A DNA stretch of 64,000 nucleotides from Candidatus Ferrigenium altingense (GTDB taxonomy: Bacteria > Pseudomonadota > Gammaproteobacteria > Burkholderiales > Gallionellaceae): positions 31,440 to 95,439 of the forward strand of contig JAHRYS010000006.1 of NCBI GenBank assembly GCA_020621985.1, in the 5' to 3' direction. The position numbers were made by a program, and so were the translations under genes. Below the pieces are notes generated by a model, which saw only the letters and a program-made list of their open reading frames with translations, did not search any database and was not told the DNA's origin. Positions 53,280-63,905 of this stretch are shown piece after piece; position 1 is the stretch's first letter, and each line of letters begins with the position of its first letter.

Positions 53280-54788
53280 ATGGAACAGCCAATTTACATC
53301 TTCGCTTCTCTTTTCGTTGGCCTGCTTGTTGGTGCAGTTGCCATTTGGCTGGTTCTGCGTGCCCGCATTTCATCTGCCGAGATGCAGGCAAAAGGAGAAA
53401 GTCAGGTCGAGATAGCCCGGATCAACGAGCGGTTGGCCGCATCGCAAGAAGATAGCAAGCGTCTCGTAATAGAGCACGACAATCTGCAAAAACAAGCTAC
53501 TCTCTGGCGTGATCAGCTTGATGAATCGCGAGATGAACGCGCACAGCTTGTTGAACGCTCTGTACGCCAAGCCGAGCAACTGGCGAGCCTGCAAAAGGAG
53601 AAAGAAAGTCTCGCCGCATTGCGCGACCAACTCATCGCAGAGCGGCAACGATTGAGCAACCAGGTTGCCGAACTGGCTACTGCTCTGGAATCAGAGCGTT
53701 CCCAGAGTGCAGAAAAAATCGAGCTTTTGAAGAATGCCGAGGAGCAGTTATCCAACCGCTTCAAAACACTGGCCAGCGAGATTCTGGAAGATAAAACCAA
53801 ACGTTTTACCGAGCAGAACAAGACCAACCTCGATCAGTTGCTGGAGCCGCTCAAGGTCAAGATCACCGAGTTTCAAGGCAAGGTGCAGGAGGTCTATGTG
53901 CAGGAAGGCAAAGACCGCTCGGCCTTGGCCGAGCAGGTCAAGCAACTGATGGCGCTTAACAACCAGCTATCGAAGGACGCACATAATCTCACCAGCGCCC
54001 TGAAAGGCCAGGCCAAGGCGCAGGGCAATTGGGGCGAGCTGATTCTGGAGCGTGTGCTGGAAGCTTCCGGTTTGCGCAAAGGCCATGAGTATGACGTGCA
54101 GGAGAGTCACACCCGCGCGGACGGCTCACGCGCCCAACCGGATGTGGTCGTGCATCTGCCGGAAGACAGGCACCTGATCGTCGATGCCAAGGTGTCGCTG
54201 ACGGCTTATGAGGAACATGCCAACGCGGAAACCGATCATCAGCGCGATACTGCCATGAAGCGGCACCTGGATTCGGTGCGCGCCCATATCAAGGAACTGT
54301 CCGAGAAAAATTACCAGCAGCTTTACGGCTTGCAATCGCTCGATTTCGTGCTGATGTTCATCCCGGTGGAGCCGGCCTTCATGCTGGCCATCTCGCATGA
54401 CAGCGATTTGTGGCAGAACGCATGGAAGAAAAACGTGTTGCTGGTAAGTCCCAGTACCTTGCTGTTTGTGGTGCGCACTGTGGCGCATCTGTGGCGGCAG
54501 GAACAACAGAATCGCAACGCACAGGACATCGCCAGTCGCGGTGCCGAACTCTACGACAAGCTGGCCGGTTTTGTGGAAGATCTGGATACCCTCGGCAACA
54601 GGTTGCAACAAGCGCAGAAGGCCTACGATGGGGCATATAACAAATTTACCGGTGGTCGAGGCAATGTAATCCGTCAGGCAGAAATGCTGAAAGAACTGGG
54701 CGTAAAACCAACCAAGCAATTTCCGCAGAACCTGATTGATTCGGCGTTGGATGAACCACTCGTCTTGCCATCTCATGGCACCTTATAA
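53280..54788 (+). CDS. rmuC: RmuC-family DNA recombination protein
   Basis: This 502-residue RmuC family protein is associated with limiting recombination at inverted repeats; the fold includes a PD-(D/E)XK-like nuclease core. An N-terminal transmembrane helix (about 6-27, IFASLFVGLLVGAVAIWLVL) is followed by a coiled coil (about 35-200). The RmuC domain (about 210-450) has GNWGELILERVLEASGLRKG, QPDVVVHLPEDRHLIVDAKVSL and MFIPVEPAFMLA. It is notable in a region so rich in inverted repeats. It is probably monocistronic. Confidence 0.93.
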   Translation: MEQPIYIFASLFVGLLVGAVAIWLVLRARISSAEMQAKGESQVEIARINERLAASQEDSKRLVIEHDNLQKQATLWRDQLDESRDERAQLVERSVRQAEQLASLQKEKESLAALRDQLIAERQRLSNQVAELATALESERSQSAEKIELLKNAEEQLSNRFKTLASEILEDKTKRFTEQNKTNLDQLLEPLKVKITEFQGKVQEVYVQEGKDRSALAEQVKQLMALNNQLSKDAHNLTSALKGQAKAQGNWGELILERVLEASGLRKGHEYDVQESHTRADGSRAQPDVVVHLPEDRHLIVDAKVSLTAYEEHANAETDHQRDTAMKRHLDSVRAHIKELSEKNYQQLYGLQSLDFVLMFIPVEPAFMLAISHDSDLWQNAWKKNVLLVSPSTLLFVVRTVAHLWRQEQQNRNAQDIASRGAELYDKLAGFVEDLDTLGNRLQQAQKAYDGAYNKFTGGRGNVIRQAEMLKELGVKPTKQFPQNLIDSALDEPLVLPSHGTL

Positions 54789-54971
54789 CCGACTGTACAG
54801 TGGAGCCGCTGGAGGGAAACAGCAAGCCAGGGTGTTGTTTTTTTGCAATAATCACTGTGCTGTAGATGTATTTGGTAGTATGTAACACAGCAAGTTGCCG
54901 CTAGGCTCCGATGGATGCGCAACATGCCTTCCCGTTTTGTTACCTAGTCCATCTTTACCAAGGAGAAAAGA

Positions 54972-56012
54972 ATGAAAAAAAGCACAATGGTTATTGCTTT
55001 GGCGGTTGCATCACTGGGCATGACGGTGGCACAAGCCGGTGAATTCGATGGCGGCTATGTGGGTGGGAAAATTGGCGTAAACCGCACGGACATGACGGAT
55101 GTCTCAAGGCAGTCACCTGTCGCTACCGGCCTTGAAGGCGGCTACAACTGGAACAGGAACAGCATGCTGCTGGGTGTGGATGGCTTCATGGATTTCAACA
55201 GCAAGAAGACGCATACCGGCACAGGCGTTGCGCCAGCCACCGTAAATTACGGCAGCCATGTTTATGGCCTTGATTTAAAGCTGGGCTTGCCGAATGGCAA
55301 TTGGATGCCTTATGCAAAATTGGGCTATGCGCACACCGGGGGGCGCGGCGATGCTTACGCTTCGGCCGTTGGCGATAACGGAGCGCATCTTGGCTTGGGT
55401 GTTGAATACAAATTTGCGCCTAGCTGGAGCGTTGCCGGTGAATGGACAAACAACTCCGGCAAGAGTGGCGCCACCAAGCTGGATAACAATAATTTCACCC
55501 TCGGTGTAAATTATTATTTCAATAAGCCTTATGTTGCACCTGTTGCGGTTCCAGCTCCGGCCCCGGCTCCCGTTGTGATAAAGAAGGAAGGAACAAAGCC
55601 TGCTCCGGAACCGATTGTTAGTGAAACCTGGAAGACCTTGCTGGAAAACAAGCCGGTGTGCATAGAAGGAACCAACTTCGAATTCGGTTCGGCGAAACTG
55701 CGCCACGGAGAAATCAAGAAGCTGGATGAAGTGACGTCATTCGCTGACAAGCATCCGGATGTGAAGCTGGAAGCGAGCGGGCATACTTGCAGTATCGGCA
55801 CCGAAGCATACAACCAGAAACTGTCTGCAAGGCGCGCCGAGTCGGTCAAGGCTTATCTGGTCAATAAGGGCGTTGCCGCACAACGCATTGTTACCGTCGG
55901 TTATGGTGAATCCAAGCCGATGGCGGATAACAAGACCAAGGAAGGCCGCGAACTGAACCGCCGTGTCGAGGTCTGCACCGTGCCCACGGTGGAAAAGAAG
56001 GTGCGTGACTGA
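54972..56012 (+). CDS. OmpA-like outer-membrane protein
   Basis: This 346-residue protein has a signal peptide (KKSTMVIALAVASLGMTVAQA). An N-terminal eight-stranded barrel (about 25-185, ending LGVNYYF) leads to a Pro/Ala linker (VAPVAVPAPAPAPVV) and a C-terminal OmpA peptidoglycan-binding domain with NFEFGSAKL, EASGHTCSIGTEAYNQKLSARRAESVK and GYGESKP. Two Cys in the C-terminal domain may form a disulfide. AAGGAGAA precedes the start, and a terminator follows, so it is monocistronic and probably highly expressed. Confidence 0.93.
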   Translation: MKKSTMVIALAVASLGMTVAQAGEFDGGYVGGKIGVNRTDMTDVSRQSPVATGLEGGYNWNRNSMLLGVDGFMDFNSKKTHTGTGVAPATVNYGSHVYGLDLKLGLPNGNWMPYAKLGYAHTGGRGDAYASAVGDNGAHLGLGVEYKFAPSWSVAGEWTNNSGKSGATKLDNNNFTLGVNYYFNKPYVAPVAVPAPAPAPVVIKKEGTKPAPEPIVSETWKTLLENKPVCIEGTNFEFGSAKLRHGEIKKLDEVTSFADKHPDVKLEASGHTCSIGTEAYNQKLSARRAESVKAYLVNKGVAAQRIVTVGYGESKPMADNKTKEGRELNRRVEVCTVPTVEKKVRD

Positions 56013-56036
56013 GTAAGTTACGTTACGCACCATGCA

Positions 56037-56066
56037 AAGCGGGCTGGCAACAGCCCGCTTTTTTTG
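56037..56066 (+). terminator. Rho-independent terminator after the OmpA-like gene
   Basis: AAGCGGGCTG-GCAA-CAGCCCGCTT is followed by seven T in all. A strong terminator. Confidence 0.93.
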
Positions 56067-56130
56067 TCGCTTTAATAAGCGCATATCGCGATGGTAAGAT
56101 GCGCGTCCTTAAATCCTTTCAAGAGCAGCA

Positions 56131-57735
56131 ATGAAACTGGCAATTGCGCAAATCAACTGTGTGCTGGGCGATCTGACAGGGAATGCCGCAAAGATATTGC
56201 AGCATGCCGAACAGGCAAAACAACAAGGCGCGCAATTATTGCTGACGCCTGAGCTCAGTCTGTGCGGTTATCCGCCGGAAGACCTGTTGCTGCGCGACGG
56301 GTTCTACCGGGCGTGCGCGCAGGCATTGGCCGAACTCGCCGGAAAAACTTCCGGTATCGCCGTGGTGGTCGGGCATCCGCATGAGCGGGACGGGAAGCGC
56401 TATAACGCGGCTTCGCTGCTCCGTGACGGCAAAATTGCCGCGACTTACCTCAAGCATGAGTTGCCGAACTATTCGGTATTCGATGAAGAGCGTTACTTTG
56501 ATCACGGCAGCGAACCTTGCGTGTTTGAAATGGAAGGGATCCGCTTTGCGTTGAATATCTGTGCCGATGTTTGGGAAGCCGATGCGGCCCGTCAGGCGCG
56601 CAATGCCGGTGCGCAAGTGCTGCTGGTGCTGAACGCGTCGCCCTATGCGATGCGCAAACAGGAGGCGCGTTACGGCGCCATTCGCGAACGCATCGCGGAG
56701 ACCGGCCTGGCGGTGGTTTATGCCAACCTGGTGGGCGGCCAGGACGAGCTGGTTTTCGATGGCGGATCATTCGCCATGGATAGTCACGGCAATCTGACTG
56801 CGCAGGGCAGGCAGTTTGAAGAGGCTTTGTTGGTGCTGGGAATCCAGGGCGATTTGTGCCCGAATGGGGAAAAGGCTGTGGCATTGAGCGAGGAGGCCGG
56901 CATCTATCGCGCCTTGTGCCTCGGCGTGCGCGACTACATCGGCAAGAACCGCTTTCCGGGCGTATTGCTGGGAATGTCGGGCGGGATCGATTCCGCATTG
57001 ACCTTGGCCATAGCGGTCGATGCGCTGGGCGCGGATAAAGTCCATGCGGTCATGATGCCGTCGCCTTATACCGCGCAGATCAGCCTGGACGATTCGCGCG
57101 AGATGGTGAAAACCCTCGGCGTGCGCTATGACGAATTTCCCATCGAGCCGATGTTTCAGAGCTATTTGACCGCGCTGGATAGTACTTTTGCCGGACGCGC
57201 GGTGGATGCCACCGAAGAAAATTTGCAGGCGCGCATTCGCGGCACCTTGCTGATGGCCTTGTCGAACAAGCTCGGCTCGCTGGTGTTGACCACCGGCAAC
57301 AAATCCGAAATGGCCGTGGGCTATGCCACGCTGTATGGCGACATGGCAGGCGGCTTCGCGGTGCTGAAGGATGTCAGCAAAACGCTGGTGTATCGCCTGG
57401 CGCGTTACCGCAATACGCTGGGGGAGGTGATCCCGGAACGCATCATCACGCGCGCGCCAAGCGCCGAATTGCGCGCGGACCAGACCGATCAGGACAGCCT
57501 GCCGCCCTATGATGCGCTGGACGCCATCATGGCGTGCTATGTCGAGCAGAACCTCGCGATTGCGGAAATCATCGCGCGCGGCTACGCGGAAGCCGATGTG
57601 CGCCGGGTGGTGCACCTGATCCGCACCAGCGAATACAAACGCCGCCAATCCGCGGTGGGCACCCGCATCACGGAACGCAGCTACGGCAAGGACTGGCGTT
57701 ATCCGATTACGGTGCGCTATCAAGATACCTTCTAA
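56131..57735 (+). CDS. nadE: Glutamine-dependent NAD+ synthetase
   Basis: This 534-residue enzyme makes NAD+ from deamido-NAD+, ATP and glutamine. The N-terminal nitrilase-type glutaminase domain has the Glu in [16 protein letters not shown], Lys in [13 protein letters not shown] and Cys in NICADVWE. The C-terminal synthetase domain has the PP-loop [13 protein letters not shown] (about 286-298) and [18 protein letters not shown]. Length is normal for the bacterial two-domain form. It precedes the rimP operon. Confidence 0.96.
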   Translation: MKLAIAQINCVLGDLTGNAAKILQHAEQAKQQGAQLLLTPELSLCGYPPEDLLLRDGFYRACAQALAELAGKTSGIAVVVGHPHERDGKRYNAASLLRDGKIAATYLKHELPNYSVFDEERYFDHGSEPCVFEMEGIRFALNICADVWEADAARQARNAGAQVLLVLNASPYAMRKQEARYGAIRERIAETGLAVVYANLVGGQDELVFDGGSFAMDSHGNLTAQGRQFEEALLVLGIQGDLCPNGEKAVALSEEAGIYRALCLGVRDYIGKNRFPGVLLGMSGGIDSALTLAIAVDALGADKVHAVMMPSPYTAQISLDDSREMVKTLGVRYDEFPIEPMFQSYLTALDSTFAGRAVDATEENLQARIRGTLLMALSNKLGSLVLTTGNKSEMAVGYATLYGDMAGGFAVLKDVSKTLVYRLARYRNTLGEVIPERIITRAPSAELRADQTDQDSLPPYDALDAIMACYVEQNLAIAEIIARGYAEADVRRVVHLIRTSEYKRRQSAVGTRITERSYGKDWRYPITVRYQDTF

Positions 57736-57740
57736 GTTAA

Positions 57741-57769
57741 TTCCCTTTAAGCGCGAATTTTGCTACAAT
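57741..57769 (+). promoter_or_regulatory. Putative promoter of the rimP-nusA-infB operon
   Basis: TTCCCT (57741-57746) and TACAAT (57764-57769) are separated by 17 nt. Expected transcription start is near 57776, giving a leader of about 48 nt that contains the hairpin at 57787-57806. Confidence 0.55.
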
Positions 57770-57786
57770 GCGCCGCGTTTTGAGAT

Positions 57787-57806
57787 GGGCTTCGAGCCCG
57801 TTTTTT
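57787..57806 (+). terminator. Terminator-like hairpin in the rimP leader (nadE terminator or attenuator)
   Basis: GGGCT-TCG-AGCCC is followed by G and six T. It lies after nadE but downstream of a good promoter and before rimP. It could end nadE transcripts or act as an attenuator for the nusA operon. Confidence 0.7.
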
Positions 57807-57823
57807 ATTTGTGGGCAGTTATT

Positions 57824-58249
57824 ATGGATGTAGTGAAACTGGTCGAAACAACGGTAAGCGGGCTGGGCTATGAGCTGGTGGATTTCGAACGCTCGGGGCG
57901 CGGGCTGTTGCGCGTGTTCATCGACAAGCCGGAAGGCATTTTGGTGGACGATTGCCAGACCGTAAGCAATCAATTGACGCGGCTGTTTATGGTCGAGAAC
58001 GTGGATTACGACCGCCTCGAAGTTTCGTCGCCGGGATTGGACAGGCCGCTGAAAAAGGAAGCGGATTTCGTGCGTTTTGCCGGGCAGCAGGCGCAACTCA
58101 AGCTGCGCATGCCGTTGGCCGGACGCAAAAACTTCGTCGGCATCATAGGCGGGGTAAACGATGGGATATTGCAGTTGGATGTGGATGGCAGTCAGGTGGC
58201 AATCGAACTGTCGAATTTGGATAAGGCGCGTTTAGTGCCAAATCTGTAG
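57824..58249 (+). CDS. rimP: Ribosome maturation factor RimP
   Basis: This 141-residue factor is needed for 30S maturation. The start at 57824 gives [20 protein letters not shown]; the longer upstream frame crosses the leader hairpin. Conserved segments are [27 protein letters not shown] and [17 protein letters not shown]. It is the first gene of the classic rimP-nusA-infB-rbfA-truB order. Confidence 0.95.
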   Translation: MDVVKLVETTVSGLGYELVDFERSGRGLLRVFIDKPEGILVDDCQTVSNQLTRLFMVENVDYDRLEVSSPGLDRPLKKEADFVRFAGQQAQLKLRMPLAGRKNFVGIIGGVNDGILQLDVDGSQVAIELSNLDKARLVPNL

Positions 58250-58292
58250 GGGTGAGTTTTGAACCCACCCAGCGTTAGCCGGAGAGTTAAGT

Positions 58293-59765
58293 ATGAGTCG
58301 TGAAATTTTGTTGCTGGTAGATGCGTTGTCGCGTGAAAAGTGCGTGGACAAAGAGGTCGTGTTTGAAGCGCTGGAATCGGCGCTGGCCTCTGCGACCAAG
58401 AAACGTTTTGCCGACGAGGCCGATGTGCGTGTTTCGATAGATCGCAATACCGGCGAATATGAATCCTTCCGCCGTTGGGAAGTGATGGACGACGAAACCT
58501 TCGAAACGCCGGACATGCACATCAAGCTGGAAGAAGCGCAAAAGCGCGATCCCGACATTCAGCTCGGCGAATTTATCGAGGAACCGCTGGAATCCATCGA
58601 TTTCGGGCGTATCGGCGCACAAGCCGCGAAGCAGGTTATCTTCCAGAAGATTCGCGATGCCGAACGCGAGCAGGTGCTGAGCGACTTTATGGACCGCAAG
58701 GAGCATCTGGTTTCCGGTACGGTGAAACGGCTGGAACGAGGCAATGCGCTGATCGAATTCGGCAAGATCGAGGCATTGTTGCCGCGCGAACAGATGATCC
58801 CGAAGGAAAACCTGCGCGTCGGCGACCGTGTCAAGGCGCATTTGTTGCGTGTGGATCGCAGCGTGCGCGGCCCGCAGGTGATTTTGTCGCGCACTTCGCC
58901 CGAATTGCTGGTCAAGCTATTTGAACTGGAAGTGCCGGAGATCGAGGAAAATTTGCTGGAAATCGTCAGCGCTGCACGCGACCCCGGTTCGCGCGCCAAG
59001 ATTGCGGTGCAATCGCATGACCCGCGCATCGACCCTATCGGTACCTGCGTCGGAATGCGCGGTTCGCGCGTACAGGGCGTGACCAACGAACTCGCCGGCG
59101 AGCGTGTCGACATCATTCTTTGGGCGGAAGATCCTGCCACTTATGTCATCAATGCGCTGGCTCCTGCCGAGGTGAGCGGCATCGTGGTGGACGAAGATAA
59201 TCACAGCATGGATGTGGTGGTTGAAGAAGAGAACCTGGCTCAGGCGATCGGTCGCGGCGGTCAGAACGTGCGTCTGGCCAGCGAGTTGACCGGATGGGAA
59301 CTCAACATCATGACCGTCGAGCAGTCCAACGAGAAGCATAACGAAGAGTTTGCCAAGACCCGCGCGGTGTTCATGGAAAAACTGGATGTGGACGAAGAAG
59401 TCGCCGACATCCTGGTGCAGGAAGGGTTCAATACGCTGGAAGAAGTGGCGTATGTGCCGCTGGAAGAAATGCTGGAAATCGAGTCGTTTGACGAAGCGAC
59501 AGTGGAAGAGTTGCGCAGCCGTGCGCGCAATGCGCTGTTGACCGCCGCGATTGTCAACGAAGAAAGAGTGGAACACGGCATTGAAGATTTGCTCAAGCTG
59601 GAAGGCATGGACGAGCAGACCGCGCGCACTCTGGCGGCCAAGGGAGTGACGACGCAAGAGCAGTTGGCGGATCTGGACGGGGATGAACTGGTAGAGTTTA
59701 CCGGCATGGATAGCGAACGCGCCAACACGTTGATTATGGCGGCACGCGCACCCTGGTTTGCTTAA
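58293..59765 (+). CDS. nusA: Transcription termination/antitermination factor NusA
   Basis: This 490-residue factor binds RNA polymerase and controls pausing, termination and antitermination. Its domains are: N-terminal (1-130), S1 (about 135-200, [19 protein letters not shown]), KH1 and KH2 (about 230-345, [14 protein letters not shown] and [13 protein letters not shown]), and two C-terminal acidic repeats (about 360-490). The two acidic repeats are typical of proteobacteria. It lies 43 nt after rimP. Confidence 0.97.
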   Translation: MSREILLLVDALSREKCVDKEVVFEALESALASATKKRFADEADVRVSIDRNTGEYESFRRWEVMDDETFETPDMHIKLEEAQKRDPDIQLGEFIEEPLESIDFGRIGAQAAKQVIFQKIRDAEREQVLSDFMDRKEHLVSGTVKRLERGNALIEFGKIEALLPREQMIPKENLRVGDRVKAHLLRVDRSVRGPQVILSRTSPELLVKLFELEVPEIEENLLEIVSAARDPGSRAKIAVQSHDPRIDPIGTCVGMRGSRVQGVTNELAGERVDIILWAEDPATYVINALAPAEVSGIVVDEDNHSMDVVVEEENLAQAIGRGGQNVRLASELTGWELNIMTVEQSNEKHNEEFAKTRAVFMEKLDVDEEVADILVQEGFNTLEEVAYVPLEEMLEIESFDEATVEELRSRARNALLTAAIVNEERVEHGIEDLLKLEGMDEQTARTLAAKGVTTQEQLADLDGDELVEFTGMDSERANTLIMAARAPWFA

Positions 59766-59789
59766 GCGGGAAGTATCTAAAGGATGGTA

Positions 59790-62372
59790 ATGGGAAAATT
59801 GAACGTAGCGCAGTTTGCGACTGAACTGGGATTGCCGGTTACTTTGCTGCTTGAGCAGTTAAAGGCAGCCGGGGTCAGCAAAGAACAGGAATCTGATTCG
59901 CTTTCCGAAAAGGACAAGGCGCAATTATTGGAACATTTGCGCCAGGCACATGGTGCCGAAAAATCCGCCAAGAAGATTACGCTGACTCGCCGCGAAACCA
60001 CGGAAATCAAAAAGGCTGACAGTTCAGGGCGCGCGCGCACCATTCAAGTGGAAGTGCGTAAACGCCGCGTGGTGGCTCCTGTTGCTGTCACGGAAACCCC
60101 TGTGCTCGCCGAGCCCGCTGCCTTGCCCAAGGGCGAAGTTGACAAGGTTGTCGATAAGCAGGAACTGGCAGCACGCGAACAGGAAGCGCGCTCGCATGCG
60201 GAATTGGCGGCGCGCCAGGCAGCCGAAGTGCAAGCCAAGCAGGAGCGCAGCAAACGCAAGACAACCGCCAAGACGGTTGAGCCGGAGCCTAAGCCCGCCG
60301 TGCCAGAGGTGGCGAAAGTTGAGGAGGCGGCACCCATTGCTGTTGTCCCGCCGGTTAATTTAGCCGAAGGCACGTTGCACAAGCCGGCTCCCAAGCCCGG
60401 CGACAAGGTGGTCAAACCGAGCAAGAAACCCAAGGCCGAAGTCAAGGCCAGTCCGTGGGATGACAAGGGGCACAAGAAGCGCACCCCCGTCAAAGCCGGC
60501 GAGAAGCCCGGCGTGAAGCCGGGCGTCTGGGCGACCCCGGTGCGCGCGCCGCGCCATGACAGACACAAACACACCAGCGAGCAGGAACATGCCTTCTCGT
60601 TGCCGACCGAACCGATGGTGCGCGAAGTGGCAGTTCCGGAAACCATCACCGTTGCCGAATTGGCGCAAAAGATGGCCGTCAAGGCCGCCGAAATCATCAA
60701 GGTGTTGATGAAAATGGGTTCGATGGTGACCATCAACCAGGTGCTGGACCAGGAAACCGCGATGATCATCGTGGAGGAAATGGGACACATCGCCAAGACC
60801 GCCAAGCTGGACGACCCCGATGCGTATCTGCTGGATACCGAAGCGCATCACGATGTGGCGCTGGAGCAGCGCGCGCCGGTCGTTACCGTGATGGGCCACG
60901 TCGACCACGGCAAGACCTCGCTGCTGGACTACATCCGCCGCACCCGCGTCGCTTCCGGCGAAGCAGGCGGCATCACCCAGCATATCGGCGCGTATCACGT
61001 CGATACGCCGCGCGGCATGATTACCTTCCTCGATACGCCGGGTCACGAAGCGTTTACCGCGATGCGTGCGCGCGGCGCGAAGGCGACCGATATCGTGATC
61101 CTGGTGGTGGCAGCCGATGACGGCGTGATGCCGCAGACCAAAGAGGCTATCGCCCATGCCAGGGCCGGCAATGTGCCGCTGGTGGTGGCGGTGACCAAGA
61201 TCGACAAGCCCGATGCCAATAGCGAGCGCGTCAAGCAGGAGCTGGTTGCCGAAGGCGTGGTGCCGGAAGATTGGGGCGGCGACTCGATGTTTGTCGAGGT
61301 TTCCTCCAAGTCCGGGCAGGGTATCGACCAATTGCTCGAAGGTGTGCTGTTGCAGGCCGAAGTGCTGGAGTTGAAGGCACCGCGCGCAACCCATGCCAAG
61401 GGACTGGTGATCGAAGCCCGCCTGGACAAGGGCAAAGGGCCGGTTGCTACCGTGCTAATTCAGTCCGGCACCCTGAAACGTGGCGACGCGGTATTGGTCG
61501 GTTCGGTGTTCGGGCGGGTGCGCGCGATGCTGGACGAGAACGGCAAGGCGGTGAGCGAAGCGGGGCCGTCCATTCCGGTCGAGATCCAGGGGTTGTCCGA
61601 GGTGCCTGCCGCCGGTGAAGGATTGATGGTGATGGCGGACGAGAAACGCGCGCGCGAAATCGCGCTGTTCCGCCAGGGCAAATACCGCGGCGTGAAGCTC
61701 GCCAAGCAGCAGGCGGCCAAGCTGGAAAATATGCTTGAACAAATGGCCGAGGGCGAAGTGAGCACCCTGTCGCTGATCGTGAAATCCGACGTGCAAGGCT
61801 CTGCCGAGGCGATTGCACAATCGTTGCAAAAGCTCTCCACCAACGAGGTCAAGGTCAACTTGATCCACGGCGGCGTGGGGGCGATTACCGAATCCGACAT
61901 CAATCTGGCGCTGGCTTCCAAGGCGATCGTGATCGGCTTCAACGTCCGGGCTGATGCGGCGGCACGCAAACTGGCCGAAGCTTCCGGCGTGGATATCCGC
62001 TACTACAGCATCATCTACGCGATGGTGGACGAGATCAAGGCAGCGCTGTCCGGCATGCTGGCTCCCGAGAAGCGCGAAAGCATCATGGGTATGGTCGAAG
62101 TGCGCCAGGTGTTCACCGTTTCCAAGGTCGGCACGATTGCCGGTTGTATGGTGCTGGAAGGCGTGATCAAACGCGGCGCGAAAGTGCGTGTGTTGCGCGA
62201 CAACATATTGATACACGACGGCGAGCTGGATTCGCTGAAGCGCTTCAAGGACGATGCGAAAGAAGTGAAAGCCAATTTCGAGTGCGGCCTGTCATTGAAG
62301 AATTTCAATGATCTGGTGGTGGGTGACAAGCTTGAGGCCTACGAAATCGTTGAGGTTGCGCGCGCACTGTAA
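59790..62372 (+). CDS. infB: Translation initiation factor IF-2
   Basis: This 860-residue GTPase positions fMet-tRNA on the ribosome. I choose the ATG at 59790 ([16 protein letters not shown]), 6 nt after AAAGGA; an ATG two codons upstream overlaps that motif. An N-terminal IF2_N domain and a charged Ala/Lys/Glu linker are followed by a second IF2_N (about 280-330). The G domain has [20 protein letters not shown] and TKID; the C-terminal C1-C2 domains end [17 protein letters not shown]. The stop overlaps the rbfA start (TAATG). Confidence 0.97.
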   Translation: MGKLNVAQFATELGLPVTLLLEQLKAAGVSKEQESDSLSEKDKAQLLEHLRQAHGAEKSAKKITLTRRETTEIKKADSSGRARTIQVEVRKRRVVAPVAVTETPVLAEPAALPKGEVDKVVDKQELAAREQEARSHAELAARQAAEVQAKQERSKRKTTAKTVEPEPKPAVPEVAKVEEAAPIAVVPPVNLAEGTLHKPAPKPGDKVVKPSKKPKAEVKASPWDDKGHKKRTPVKAGEKPGVKPGVWATPVRAPRHDRHKHTSEQEHAFSLPTEPMVREVAVPETITVAELAQKMAVKAAEIIKVLMKMGSMVTINQVLDQETAMIIVEEMGHIAKTAKLDDPDAYLLDTEAHHDVALEQRAPVVTVMGHVDHGKTSLLDYIRRTRVASGEAGGITQHIGAYHVDTPRGMITFLDTPGHEAFTAMRARGAKATDIVILVVAADDGVMPQTKEAIAHARAGNVPLVVAVTKIDKPDANSERVKQELVAEGVVPEDWGGDSMFVEVSSKSGQGIDQLLEGVLLQAEVLELKAPRATHAKGLVIEARLDKGKGPVATVLIQSGTLKRGDAVLVGSVFGRVRAMLDENGKAVSEAGPSIPVEIQGLSEVPAAGEGLMVMADEKRAREIALFRQGKYRGVKLAKQQAAKLENMLEQMAEGEVSTLSLIVKSDVQGSAEAIAQSLQKLSTNEVKVNLIHGGVGAITESDINLALASKAIVIGFNVRADAAARKLAEASGVDIRYYSIIYAMVDEIKAALSGMLAPEKRESIMGMVEVRQVFTVSKVGTIAGCMVLEGVIKRGAKVRVLRDNILIHDGELDSLKRFKDDAKEVKANFECGLSLKNFNDLVVGDKLEAYEIVEVARAL

Positions 62373-62770
62373 TGGGCAACTTCGCCAGAACCGACCGGAT
62401 TGGCCAGCAGATTCAGCGCGAAATAGCCGAGCTGGTGCGCCTCGAAATCAACGATCCGCGCGTGCGCCTGGTGACCATCACCGGCGTGGAAGTGGCCGGC
62501 GACTATTCCCATGCCAAGATTTTCTTCACGCGGCTGGACGGCAAACACGAAGAGGCACTGCAAGGCTTGGAGAGCGCCAGCGGCTTTCTGCGCAAGCAGC
62601 TGGCGCGCAGCATCAAGCTGCGCATCATGCCGCAATTGCATTTTGTCTACGATGCTTCCGTTGAGCGCGGCAGCCATCTATCGCAACTTATCGATCAAGC
62701 GGTCGCCAGCGACAAACTACATTCCGATAATTCAAACCCACCCGACCTCCCATTGTCAGGGGAGGAGTAG
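62372..62770 (+). CDS. rbfA: Ribosome-binding factor A
   Basis: This 132-residue KH-fold factor for 16S rRNA 5'-end processing and 30S assembly includes FARTDRIGQQIQREIAELVR and IMPQLHFVYDASVERGSHLS. The start overlaps the infB stop by one base. The last 12 or so residues (NPPDLPLSGEE) are encoded by a dispersed repeat, not by conserved rbfA sequence, so the native C-terminus has probably been replaced. Confidence 0.95.
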   Translation: MGNFARTDRIGQQIQREIAELVRLEINDPRVRLVTITGVEVAGDYSHAKIFFTRLDGKHEEALQGLESASGFLRKQLARSIKLRIMPQLHFVYDASVERGSHLSQLIDQAVASDKLHSDNSNPPDLPLSGEE

Positions 62771-62772
62771 GT
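62737..62772. repeat. Dispersed CCTCCC...GGGGAGG repeat at the rbfA-truB junction
   Basis: CCTCCC and GGGGAGG flank a short loop. The repeat encodes the end and stop of rbfA, and its GGGGAGG serves as the Shine-Dalgarno for truB. The hairpin could mask that site. Confidence 0.55.
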
Positions 62773-62775
62773 GGT

Positions 62776-63696
62776 ATGGCGCGCACTTATCGCCCGCTCG
62801 ATGGCGTGCTGTTGTTTGATAAGCCGCTAGAGATCAGCTCCAACGACGCTCTGCAAAAAGTCCGCCGCCTGTTTCAGGCCGAAAAGGCCGGACACACCGG
62901 CACTCTCGATCCTCTCGCCACCGGCCTGTTGCCGATCTGTTTCGGCGAGGCCACCAAATTTTCCAGTGCGTTGCTGGATGCCGACAAAACCTATCGCGCC
63001 TTGCTGCGCCTCGGGCAAACCACCAGCACCGGCGACGCGGAAGGCGAGATCACCGCCGAGCATCCGGTCGAGGCCGGGCAGGCCGAGGTTGATGCCGTGC
63101 TGGCCAGATTTCGCGGCGAAACCCAGCAGCTTCCTCCCATGCACAGCGCGCTCAAACATCAGGGCAAGCCGCTCTACGAATATATCCGCAAGGGCGAAAC
63201 CATCGAGCGCGAACTGCGCAACGTGGTGATCCACGAGCTGGTATTGAATTCTTTCAGTGGCAATGAAATGGATATCACCGTGCGTTGCAGCAAGGGAACT
63301 TACATACGCACGCTAGCGGAAGACATCGGCGCGGCGCTCGGTTGCGGCGCGCATCTGATCGGTCTGCGCCGCACCGCGATTGCCCATTTTGATTTGCGGG
63401 ACGGCTACAACTGGCAGCAACTGGAAGCAATGACCGGAGCCGAGCGCGATGCCTGCGTGTTGCCGCTGGACAGCCTGATGCCCGACACGCCCAAGCTGCA
63501 ATTGGATGCCGTGCAAATCAAACGCCTCGCACAAGGGCAGCGCTTGGGTTTGGACACCGGTTTTCCGGATGGCAAGGTCTGTTTGTATGGTCCGCAGGGA
63601 TTTATCGGGACGGGGTTGTTGCTGGGCCGCCGTCTCGCCCCGGAACGGCTATTGTCCGAAGTGGCAAAACAGGCCGCCAAGCTTGCGGTAAGCTAA
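62776..63696 (+). CDS. truB: tRNA pseudouridine(55) synthase TruB
   Basis: This 306-residue enzyme converts U55 of tRNAs to pseudouridine. The catalytic Asp is in GHTGTLDPLATGLLP (about residue 45). DKTYRALLRLGQTTSTGDAEG, KGTYIRTLAEDIG and the C-terminal PUA-like segment are present. The start at 62776 follows GGGGAGG from the junction repeat. It is the last gene of the translation operon. Confidence 0.96.
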   Translation: MARTYRPLDGVLLFDKPLEISSNDALQKVRRLFQAEKAGHTGTLDPLATGLLPICFGEATKFSSALLDADKTYRALLRLGQTTSTGDAEGEITAEHPVEAGQAEVDAVLARFRGETQQLPPMHSALKHQGKPLYEYIRKGETIERELRNVVIHELVLNSFSGNEMDITVRCSKGTYIRTLAEDIGAALGCGAHLIGLRRTAIAHFDLRDGYNWQQLEAMTGAERDACVLPLDSLMPDTPKLQLDAVQIKRLAQGQRLGLDTGFPDGKVCLYGPQGFIGTGLLLGRRLAPERLLSEVAKQAAKLAVS

Positions 63697-63905
63697 TACC
63701 TCAGCAGGTTTTTATGCAATCGCTCAACCGTGTTGCACTTCGCACTTGAATCCGTCCTTCCGCGGCCTATATATTTTGGCCTATGGTCAGACGGCGCCGC
63801 TTGATGCAAAATCGCGCCATAGTTTCCGGTTGCGGAAACAGCCGTATTCATTCGCATGATGTCTGGCTAACGCTCGGCTGAATAAATTTCTTGAGAGGAT
63901 AAGGG

